A DNA stretch of 20,833 nucleotides from Cyanobacteria bacterium OH_CBB_238 (GTDB lineage: Bacteria; Cyanobacteriota; Vampirovibrionia; Gastranaerophilales; Gastranaerophilaceae): NCBI GenBank assembly GCA_023409995.1, contig JAEYQN010000089.1, positions 1-20,833 on the forward strand. The letters run 5' to 3'. The notes beneath the pieces were generated by a model. That model saw only the letters and a list, made by a program, of their open reading frames with translations. It searched no databases and had not been told where the DNA came from. Shown here in pieces: positions 15,110 to 20,833 of the stretch. The translations under genes were made by a program, and so were the position numbers. Each line of letters starts with the position of its first letter. Positions within the stretch are counted from its first letter, which is position 1.

Positions 15110-16046
15110 TACTACCCTTATACTTGTTATAAACCTCTTTTTTAAAAGGTATTGATTTTATAGCGCCAATATTTTGAGATTGTAAACCAGCAACAATTGA
15201 AGCCAAATGAACTGCCTCAAAAGGAGTGAGCCCCGAAGCTATAGCATGCAAAAATCCACCATTAAACGCATCGCCCGCACTTGTAGTATCAACAACAGAA
15301 TCAAAACAGAACTCAGTGAATAATATTTCTCCCTGATACCCGGTATAATAACCACTATCATTGTGAGATTTAACAACTACCGTTGAAATTCCTTTATCCC
15401 AAAAATATTTTATCAACTTATCAATCGATTGAATGCCTAATAAAGTTTGCGAATCACTCTTTAAGTTAAGAAATAGAATATCAACACTATCTTCAATATC
15501 CTCAAAAGCATCCTTCGCCTCTTCAATTGTCCACAACTTAGGGCTATAGTTAGGATCATATGCAACCATATTATTATGTTCTTTTGCAATCAAAAAGGCC
15601 TTTTTTACAGCCTCTTTTGCGCTCAAAGACAATGATTGTGTAACTCCTGATGAATATACAATTGAAGCCTGCTTAATATAATCAACTGAAATATCATCTA
15701 TAGATAAATTAGCAGCAGCTGTCTTTTTTCTATAATAAGCAAACTCTTTGTCTCCATCGCTTGGTCTTGCAATAAAGTAAATGCCATTGAATCCATCTAC
15801 AAGTTTTATTTGTGAAATATCCAAACCTTCTGACTGCCAACTGTCTAAAAGGAAATCTTTAAAATAATCCATTCCGACTCTTGAGACATACCCAACTTTA
15901 GAGCCCAACCTCAGTGCAGCAACTGCTGTAGCCAAGGTATCACCGCCATAATATTTATCCAAACTATCAGCATAAGCAAGGCTCTTATCGCTAGAAAGCT
16001 CAATTAAACTTTCACCGATGGTAATAATATCTAATTTATCAAACAT
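15102..16046 (-). CDS. PfkB-family carbohydrate kinase
   Basis: The start ATG at 16046 gives 314 residues, with GGA 5 nt upstream and the usual family opening MFDKLDIITIGESLIEL; an ATG at 16073 extends it by nine codons but lacks an SD. PfkB signatures are GGDTLATAVAALRLGSKVGY near the N-terminus and DTTSAGDAFNGGFLHAIASG, carrying the catalytic Asp and anion hole, near the C-terminus. It resembles 2-keto-3-deoxygluconate or fructose kinases of the ribokinase superfamily; the substrate cannot be told. Its stop overlaps the csaB start by 8 bp, and the TPR gene is upstream, so an operon linked to envelope sugar metabolism is plausible. Cytoplasmic. Confidence 0.87.
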   Translation of the reverse strand: MFDKLDIITIGESLIELSSDKSLAYADSLDKYYGGDTLATAVAALRLGSKVGYVSRVGMDYFKDFLLDSWQSEGLDISQIKLVDGFNGIYFIARPSDGDKEFAYYRKKTAAANLSIDDISVDYIKQASIVYSSGVTQSLSLSAKEAVKKAFLIAKEHNNMVAYDPNYSPKLWTIEEAKDAFEDIEDSVDILFLNLKSDSQTLLGIQSIDKLIKYFWDKGISTVVVKSHNDSGYYTGYQGEILFTEFCFDSVVDTTSAGDAFNGGFLHAIASGLTPFEAVHLASIVAGLQSQNIGAIKSIPFKKEVYNKYKGSNE

Positions 16047-16120
16047 AATAATCCAATCTTGATCACTGCTCATAAGTTAGCAGAAAAGATTTTCAGGGTC
16101 AATTGATTTGTAAAGCAAAA

Positions 16121-16894
16121 CTACACTAATTTAAGAAAACAAGATTTTATTGAATATTCTCTTTTTATAATGTCAAGACGCCTTCTGACATCAGCTGCAT
16201 TTTTAGCTCTAGGCTTCATCTTCAGAAATTTCTTGTAATATCTCACAGCATCTATGCGTTTACCCAAACGATCACAACAAATACCAATCCCTAAATAAGC
16301 CCTATAATAATCAGAATTTATTTTCAATATCCTTCTGAATACATTGGCCGACTCAACATACATTTCCATATTCATATATAATGCAGCTTTTTGCGCATAT
16401 GCCCTTATAAAAGAAGGTGATGTCTCAATAACTTTTTGATAGATCATCAAAGCCATATCATTTTCTTCCATCATCTCATGAGCAATAGCTAACTGAATTT
16501 GGGCTTCAAGGTTATTTGGATTTAGCTTAATAGAAGTAATAATAGATTTTAACGCACTACAAAATTCACCATTTATAAGATAACAAATGCCAAGCTCATA
16601 GTGTATGTCAGCATCAAACCAAGCCAACTTTCTTGCTTGTTCAAGTGCATCTATAGCCTTAGCGTATAACCTAAGGTGCTTATATGCAATTCCTAACCCA
16701 TAGTATGCTTTATAATTATCTCGCTTTATAAGAAGAGAACATAAATAAGTCTTTACCGCCTCTTTATGATGATTATTAAGTCTTAAAGCATCTGCCTTTA
16801 CAAACAAATCATAAGCAGGTCCAGAAATAGGATTCTGCCCCTTGTGCATAAAAGCCTCTATATCTGTACGCTTATTTTCGTACTTGATGCCCAC
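16121..16894 (-). CDS. Tetratricopeptide-repeat protein (257 aa)
   Basis: I set the start at GTG 16894 because GGAGG (16905-16901) sits exactly 6 nt upstream; the frame extends nine codons to a TTG with no SD. The protein is built of TPR units of about 34 residues from near residue 30: AYYGLGIAYKHLRLYAKAID, IHYELGICYLINGEFCSALK, AQIQLAIAHEMMEENDMALM, AYAQKAALYMNMEMYVESAN and AYLGIGICCDRLGKRIDAVR, each with the small and aromatic residues of the TPR consensus and a Pro at unit ends. It has no signal peptide or TM. It probably mediates protein contacts in the cytoplasm; the partner is unknown. It leads the operon with the PfkB kinase and csaB. Confidence 0.85.
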   Translation of the reverse strand: MGIKYENKRTDIEAFMHKGQNPISGPAYDLFVKADALRLNNHHKEAVKTYLCSLLIKRDNYKAYYGLGIAYKHLRLYAKAIDALEQARKLAWFDADIHYELGICYLINGEFCSALKSIITSIKLNPNNLEAQIQLAIAHEMMEENDMALMIYQKVIETSPSFIRAYAQKAALYMNMEMYVESANVFRRILKINSDYYRAYLGIGICCDRLGKRIDAVRYYKKFLKMKPRAKNAADVRRRLDIIKREYSIKSCFLKLV

Positions 16895-17029
16895 TACTAT
16901 CCTCCAAATCTTACATACCAATATTCTAAAAGCTTATTGTTACTTATGTATCAACCCAGAGATTTAAGTTTATAGACCAATGGATTAATTTATTAGGCAT
17001 GCCCCAAATCATTCAAAGATAAAAAACTT

Positions 17030-17043
17030 ATGTAAATTTACAT
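17030..17043. promoter_or_regulatory. Perfect 14-bp palindrome upstream of rplU
   Basis: ATGTAAATTTACAT is fully self-complementary and ends 14 bp before the rplU -35 box, in the 308-bp gap between the divergent TPR and rplU genes. It may be a regulator site; AT-richness makes a chance palindrome possible. The rest of the TPR-proximal half of this gap shows nothing clear. Confidence 0.35.
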
Positions 17044-17057
17044 TTATACCTGCATGA

Positions 17058-17086
17058 TTGACTTTGCAGCTTGAGCCAGTTACTAT
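17058..17086 (+). promoter_or_regulatory. rplU-rpmA promoter
   Basis: TTGACT (17058-17063), a 17-bp spacer and TACTAT (17081-17086): a good sigma70-type promoter. The start is expected near 17093, which leaves a leader of about 110 nt. Confidence 0.75.
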
Positions 17087-17092
17087 TTATAG

Positions 17093-17202
17093 AATAAATA
17101 GTATAGAGTGGTTCTATCACTGTTTATGAGTATTAGATAAGTGAGTCGTTAATAAAAGTATCCTTAATTGGAACACGAGCACTTGAAGCGAAAGGAAAAA
17201 AG
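17093..17202 (+). promoter_or_regulatory. Long rplU 5' leader, possible r-protein regulatory RNA
   Basis: Predicted transcribed leader. Short hairpins are possible: ATAGA/TCTAT around GTGGT (about 17102-17116), an alternative AGTG/CACT pairing, and CAC-TTTAT/ATAA-GTG further on, then AAAGGAAAAAAG as SD before the ATG. Competing pairings suit autoregulation as known for L21 leaders in Firmicutes, but I cannot match the known consensus by eye. Confidence 0.35.
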
Positions 17203-17553
17203 ATGTACGCAATAGTAGAAACAGGCGGAAAACAATACCAAGTTGAAGAAGGTCGCTACGTAGATTTAGAATTATTAGAAACAGCACCAGAAGACAAAGT
17301 TATATTTGATAAAATAGTGATGCTTGTTAATGGGAAAAAATCGAAAGTTGGACAACCTTATGTTCAAAATGCGAGCGTTGAAGGTGTTGTAATCAAACAT
17401 GATAGACAAAAGAAAGTTATTGTATATAAACAAAGAGCAAAAAAAGGCTATAGAAAAAAACAAGGTCACAGACAGTGTTTTACAAGAGTTATGATAAACA
17501 AAATCAGAACGACTGCATCTAAAGCAAAAACAGAAGCAGCATCTGAAGAATAA
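17203..17553 (+). CDS. rplU: 50S ribosomal protein L21
   Basis: This 116-residue protein is a clear L21: MYAIVETGGKQYQVEEGRYV at the start, VLMVNGKKSKVGQPY-like centre (IVMLVNGKKSKVGQPYVQ), and the basic KRAKKGYRKKQGHRQ-type tail (QRAKKGYRKKQGHRQ) that contacts 23S rRNA. The C-terminus adds a short Ala/Lys/Glu-rich extension (SKAKTEAASEE). The ATG is preceded by AAAGGAAAA. L27 follows 48 bp downstream in the conserved L21-L27 order; no Prp protease gene lies between them, consistent with the unextended L27. Structural component of the large subunit. Confidence 0.97.
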   Translation: MYAIVETGGKQYQVEEGRYVDLELLETAPEDKVIFDKIVMLVNGKKSKVGQPYVQNASVEGVVIKHDRQKKVIVYKQRAKKGYRKKQGHRQCFTRVMINKIRTTASKAKTEAASEE

Positions 17554-17601
17554 TAACCCAGAGAACTATTTTAGAAATAATTATTAACAAGGAGAAATAC
17601 A

Positions 17602-17856
17602 ATGGCACATAAGAAGGGCGTCGGCTCATCAAAAAACGGTCGTGATAGCGAAAGTAAACGATTAGGCGTTAAAAGATTCGGCGGAGAAGTTGTTAAGGCT
17701 GGAAATATTATCGTTCGTCAAAGAGGAACAAAATTTCACCCTGGTAACAATGTAGGAATCGGCAAAGATGATACCTTATTTGCACTTATTGACGGTTCTG
17801 TTAAATTTGAGCCTCACCGAAGAGATAGAAAACAAGTAAGCGTATACGCTGTATAG
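17602..17856 (+). CDS. rpmA: 50S ribosomal protein L27
   Basis: This 84-residue L27 begins [20 protein letters not shown] with no N-terminal extension, so it does not need the Prp cleavage used by Firmicutes. The conserved [20 protein letters not shown] block and [19 protein letters not shown] tail are present. The flexible N-terminus reaches the peptidyl-transferase centre. AAGGAGAAAT precedes the ATG. The stop is TAG after a conserved C-terminus, showing that TAG is a true stop here. A terminator lies about 20 bp downstream. Confidence 0.98.
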   Translation: MAHKKGVGSSKNGRDSESKRLGVKRFGGEVVKAGNIIVRQRGTKFHPGNNVGIGKDDTLFALIDGSVKFEPHRRDRKQVSVYAV

Positions 17857-17876
17857 TTTTTATATTTATTTTTTAG

Positions 17877-17905
17877 AAAAGCTGCTTATTCAAGGCAGCT
17901 TTTTT
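17877..17905 (+). terminator. Terminator of rplU-rpmA operon
   Basis: AAAAGCTGC (17877-17885) and GCAGCTTTTT pair around the loop TTATTCAAG, with a run of six T at the end. Confidence 0.88.
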
Positions 17906-17906
17906 G

Positions 17907-17933
17907 CAAAGAAAAACCCCTTCGAAGAAGGGG
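17907..17933 (-). terminator. Minus-strand hairpin terminator without a visible gene
   Basis: CCCCTTC-GAA-GAAGGGG (17917-17933) is a perfect 7-bp stem. Only on the minus strand is it followed by a T-rich tract (TTTTTCTTTGC). No minus-strand gene lies to its right before the UDG gene, so it would end an unannotated transcript or insulate rpmA from antisense transcription. The 17934-18115 gap shows no other feature. Confidence 0.6.
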
Positions 17934-18124
17934 ATGAGCACTAAGCATAAGCAATCAGAAGAGTTGAGGATTTACCTTCACATAATATGGGATTTGGTGT
18001 ATGTATTCATTCTACTTAACTACTATTTTAAAAAACTAAACTTTAGGATTATAAATTTATTTTTTGATTTACATGCATTTTTAAAATAAAATATTAAAAA
18101 TAATAATAGGACAAATTGTATATT

Positions 18125-18703
18125 ATGATAGAAAAAGAAGAAATAATTTCAAAACTAAAAAATGAGTGTAATAACTGCCTTGACTGCGCTCTTGGGAAAA
18201 CACGCAATAATATAGTTTTCGGTGATGGAAAAGCGACTGCACCAATAATGCTAATAGGAGAAGCCCCAGGGGCAGATGAAGATGCAACAGGGACACCGTT
18301 TGTCGGAAGAGCTGGAAAACTACTTAATTCACTGCTGGCGGAATCTGGTTTATCTCGCGAAAATGAATTATACATATGCAATACAGTAAAATGTCGCCCT
18401 CCTGAAAATAGAGTGCCAACACCTGAGGAAAAAAAATCTTGCGAAAAATATCTAAAGGCTCAAATTGAAACAGTGAACCCCAAGGTAATTGTCCTATGTG
18501 GTGCAACTGCAGCAAAATCTTTTATAGGGGATAAATTAAAGATTTCTCAAGTAAGAGGACAATGGTACAAACTATTTGACAAGTATGATGCAACAATTAT
18601 TTTTCACCCATCCTACCTATTAAGAAACCATTCATTAGAAGAAAATTCCCCAAGATGGCTCACAAAAAAAGACCTTAGTGTTATAAAAGAAAAACTTAGT
18701 TAA
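18125..18703 (+). CDS. Uracil-DNA glycosylase, family 4 (4Fe-4S)
   Basis: All marks of family 4 UDG are present: N-terminal CNNCLDC with the CxxC iron-sulfur ligands, VFGDGKA, motif GEAPGADEDATGTPFVGRAG (active site and uracil-stacking Phe), NTVKCRPPENRVPTPEE with the third Cys, the fourth Cys in KKSCEKYL, and HPSYLLR near the end. The enzyme removes uracil from DNA arising by cytosine deamination or misincorporation. Start ATG 18125 gives 192 residues (MIEKEEIISKL). An in-frame TTG at 18116 is closer to AGGA (18108-18111), giving 195 residues, so the true start is uncertain. It appears monocistronic. Confidence 0.92.
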   Translation: MIEKEEIISKLKNECNNCLDCALGKTRNNIVFGDGKATAPIMLIGEAPGADEDATGTPFVGRAGKLLNSLLAESGLSRENELYICNTVKCRPPENRVPTPEEKKSCEKYLKAQIETVNPKVIVLCGATAAKSFIGDKLKISQVRGQWYKLFDKYDATIIFHPSYLLRNHSLEENSPRWLTKKDLSVIKEKLS

Positions 18704-18730
18704 TAAACTTAAAAATTTGTAATATTTCAC

Positions 18731-18763
18731 TGCAATTACCCTCCTGTAATTGCAAGGGTTTTC
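18731..18763 (+). terminator. Hairpin with CCTCCT loop after UDG gene, weak terminator
   Basis: TGCAATTAC (18731-18739) and GTAATTGCA (18746-18754) form a perfect 9-bp stem with loop CCTCCT, followed by AGGGTTTTCG. The T-tract is short. A second small hairpin (GGCAT 18764-18768, ATGCC 18779-18783) follows. Probably the end of the UDG transcript. Confidence 0.55.
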
Positions 18764-18869
18764 GGCATTATGCACAATATGCCAAATCTTTTATGTAATA
18801 AACCATGCACCATATTTTTGAGTCTGATAGAATATATTTATGTAGTTTGTAAGCCTTAGAGAGAAGAGA

Positions 18870-20833
18870 ATGCCAGATAATATAGATTTTACGGAATTAC
18901 TTGAAAAAATATATGCAAAATTGGAAGGGATAAGTACTTTCGATGAAGCCGATGTTTTTGACTTACAAAATAGAATCAGAGAAATTGGATCAGTTATAGA
19001 TGCAACTCAGGTGAATGAGAAGTTTTCAAAACTAACATCCAAAATGGATTCTCTCGAAAAAAACAACACAGGCTTTGTCTCCTCTGTATCAAATTTTATG
19101 GAAACATCTTCCGCAATTATGCAAAGGCTATCCACAACAGATGAAAGCTCTATTATAAAACTACAAACATTCTTAACAGAACTATCTTATCAGGTAGCAT
19201 CAATAAAAGACTCTACCGCAAGAATAAGAAGAGAAACCAAATATGCAATAGATGACAACTTTGTTGCACTAGAAAAATCAATAGGGAATTTCCAAGAATC
19301 ATTAACAGATAAAATAAAGCAAGATTTAACAGAAACAAACGCACCAATATCATCTACAATAACAGAATTAACAACAAAACTTACAGACATAGAAGGTAAA
19401 TTTGATAAATATAACAGCTACCTTGCCAGCAGCCTAACAGAATCATTAAGAGATTTACAGGCAGACACATTTAATATAAATCAATCAATTGAAAATATAA
19501 CCAAATTACAAGAAATCGTTAGCACAAAAGAAGACTTACAAAGTGCTCAAAAAGAAAATGAATCTTCCCAAAAGCAAACAATTGATTCAATAAAAAATGA
19601 ACTTGAGGCCGTTCAAAATAAGTTAGAATCAAGAGCAATAGAACTTCTTGCAAAAATAGAAAATCTTGAAAACTCTGACCTAATAAAAGAACTTCTTGAT
19701 AGACAATCTGCAAGTATACAAGCAGATCTCACCTCTCTAAAAGAACAAATTGCAAAAGCACAATCTTCTCTTCTAACAAAAGAAGATTATATTTCTACGC
19801 AGAAGGAATTAGGCTTAATTCAACAACGGAATTCCGATAGGCTAAAACTTGGAATCGATGAGCTAAAAGAAAAAATAACTGCTGAAATACCACAAATAAT
19901 TGAAAAAATAGATCAGCTTGAGAACACTCAAGTTATACAAGATTCTATTATAGAAAATTCAGAAGAACTTAAGAACAAAATAGAAGAAATCAAACAACAA
20001 GTTTTAAATCTTGAAGCTTCAGAGCAAATAAAAAATTCATTGGCAGAAAACTACACGGGCATTAGCAATAAATTTGATGAAATAAAACAACAAATTCAGA
20101 GCCTTGAGAATACCGATTTAATAACGAATTCCATTAACCAAGGTTACTCTAATCTAAAAGAACAAATAATAAACCTTGAAAATACTGAGGCAATAAAAGC
20201 ATCTATTTCTGACAACTATGGAACAATTGCATCAAAGTTCGATGAAATAAAAGAGCAAATCCAAAGCCTTGAAAACACTGACTTAATAACATCTTCTATT
20301 GCTCAAAATTATTCAGACTTAAAACAAACAATAGAATCAATTGATAATTCTAAAATAATACAACAATCTATTATTGATAGCTCTGATGTCTTAAAAAACA
20401 AGGTTGATGAACTCAAATTACAAATAAATGTTATAAAAGATGAGGCAATAACAAAAGAAGTTTTGGACGCTTCAAACCAAGAATCACAAAACAACATTGC
20501 TCAAAAATTAAATGCATCTGCATCACTAATTTCTTCAAATATTGCTGACCTAAGCAATAAAATAGAACAATTAGAATCCTCTGAGGTATTAAAATCTTTA
20601 TTAGAAAACAATTCCTCTTTATTTAAAGATGAAATTTGGGGATTAAAAAGTTATATCGAAGACCTTCAGAACATAGCTATAAGTAAAGATGAATTAAGAT
20701 CAAGTGCTGATGCTACTATTGAGAAATTATTCGGGGTAAAAGAAGATTTAAACACCCAAATTAATAGCATTACAGCTAAGATCTCAACTTTGTTTAATCT
20801 TGATACTGTCAAAGACAGTATAGACAACCATTC
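18870..20833 (+). CDS. Giant coiled-coil-like repeat protein, 5' part (654 codons visible)
   Basis: The frame is open from ATG 18870 (GAGAGAAGAGA just upstream as SD) to the window end, so the C-terminus is missing. The visible part is rich in E, K, Q, S, N, I and L, contains no cysteine and no TM or signal peptide, and reads as long helices. A motif of the form QIxxLENT(D/E)xI recurs with its Leu at residues 266, 350, 381, 412, 436, 467, 491, 522, 568 and 641. The core spacings 31, 31, 24, 31, 24, 31 differ by exactly one heptad. Copies of KFDEIK(Q/E)QIQSLENTDLI at 401 and 456 are near identical in protein but vary synonymously in DNA, so the repeats are old and selected. It is probably a cytoplasmic filament, scaffold or SMC/apolipoprotein-like protein. 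No known family recognised. Confidence 0.85.
   Translation, partial: MPDNIDFTELLEKIYAKLEGISTFDEADVFDLQNRIREIGSVIDATQVNEKFSKLTSKMDSLEKNNTGFVSSVSNFMETSSAIMQRLSTTDESSIIKLQTFLTELSYQVASIKDSTARIRRETKYAIDDNFVALEKSIGNFQESLTDKIKQDLTETNAPISSTITELTTKLTDIEGKFDKYNSYLASSLTESLRDLQADTFNINQSIENITKLQEIVSTKEDLQSAQKENESSQKQTIDSIKNELEAVQNKLESRAIELLAKIENLENSDLIKELLDRQSASIQADLTSLKEQIAKAQSSLLTKEDYISTQKELGLIQQRNSDRLKLGIDELKEKITAEIPQIIEKIDQLENTQVIQDSIIENSEELKNKIEEIKQQVLNLEASEQIKNSLAENYTGISNKFDEIKQQIQSLENTDLITNSINQGYSNLKEQIINLENTEAIKASISDNYGTIASKFDEIKEQIQSLENTDLITSSIAQNYSDLKQTIESIDNSKIIQQSIIDSSDVLKNKVDELKLQINVIKDEAITKEVLDASNQESQNNIAQKLNASASLISSNIADLSNKIEQLESSEVLKSLLENNSSLFKDEIWGLKSYIEDLQNIAISKDELRSSADATIEKLFGVKEDLNTQINSITAKISTLFNLDTVKDSIDNH

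Noticed and set aside
17904..18089. A 61-aa plus-strand ORF after rpmA
   Set aside because: It begins within the rpmA terminator, reads through the next hairpin, has no SD and shows no protein-like composition.
18870..20833. Minus-strand ORFs within the giant repeat gene
   Set aside because: They are short, start without SD, and are explained by the open coding frame on the plus strand.
1..20833. CRISPR array, transposase, integrase or rRNA
   Set aside because: No regularly spaced repeats, no inverted-repeat-bounded transposase ORF, no integrase motif and no rRNA sequence were seen on either strand.

Overview
The window is AT-rich and densely coded, with short intergenic gaps, AT-rich promoters and many simple hairpin-plus-T terminators. 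The gene set is that of a bacterial chromosome: rplU-rpmA, a tRNA-Leu(UAG), a family 4 uracil-DNA glycosylase, a CsaB-type pyruvyl transferase, and rpmA without the N-terminal extension seen in Firmicutes. Together with the TPR protein, the PfkB kinase and a long-leader lipoprotein, this resembles gut Cyanobacteria-related lineages (Gastranaerophilales/Melainabacteria). That placement rests on remembered family distributions and is tentative; a low-GC Firmicute or another uncultured lineage remains possible.

Left part (1-6431). A plus-strand sulfur operon encodes cystathionine beta-synthase (5' end outside the window), cystathionine gamma-lyase and a SAM-dependent methyltransferase, followed by a clear terminator. 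Together these would run reverse transsulfuration from homocysteine to cysteine. A predicted lipoprotein with a Ca-binding-like loop follows, then on the minus strand an Rrf2 regulator with an iron-sulfur protein behind a promoter carrying a long inverted repeat, and a six-TM DUF2156/MprF-like protein.

Middle accessory patch (6480-8410). Small orphan genes dominate: a 65-residue protein divergent from an XRE repressor whose mRNA looks leaderless, a second HTH-like small protein, a three-TM protein and a 79-residue protein. Two 41-bp direct repeats lie exactly 1000 bp apart. Each sits beside a hairpin terminator; one is followed by an intact tRNA-Leu(UAG), the other by a broken tRNA 3' end. 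This is the most island-like stretch of the window.

Central part (8497-14051). Two WYL-domain regulators and a DUF4127 protein form a minus-strand operon with 4-nt overlaps. Divergent from it are an ACT-domain protein, its usual UPF0210 (PFL-like) partner, and a dCMP deaminase.

Right part (14087-20833). A minus-strand operon (TPR protein, PfkB sugar kinase, csaB) ends with csaB interrupted by one in-frame TAG. Divergent from it, rplU-rpmA has a good sigma70-type promoter and a leader of about 110 nt. The UDG gene follows, then a very long cysteine-free coiled-coil-like protein with 31/24-residue internal repeats that runs off the right edge.

Best candidates for something new are the amber-split csaB, the repeat coiled-coil protein, the WYL-WYL-DUF4127 operon, and the small-gene patch with its palindromes and duplicated tRNA-flanking repeats. 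No complete defence system, CRISPR array, transposase or integrase is visible.
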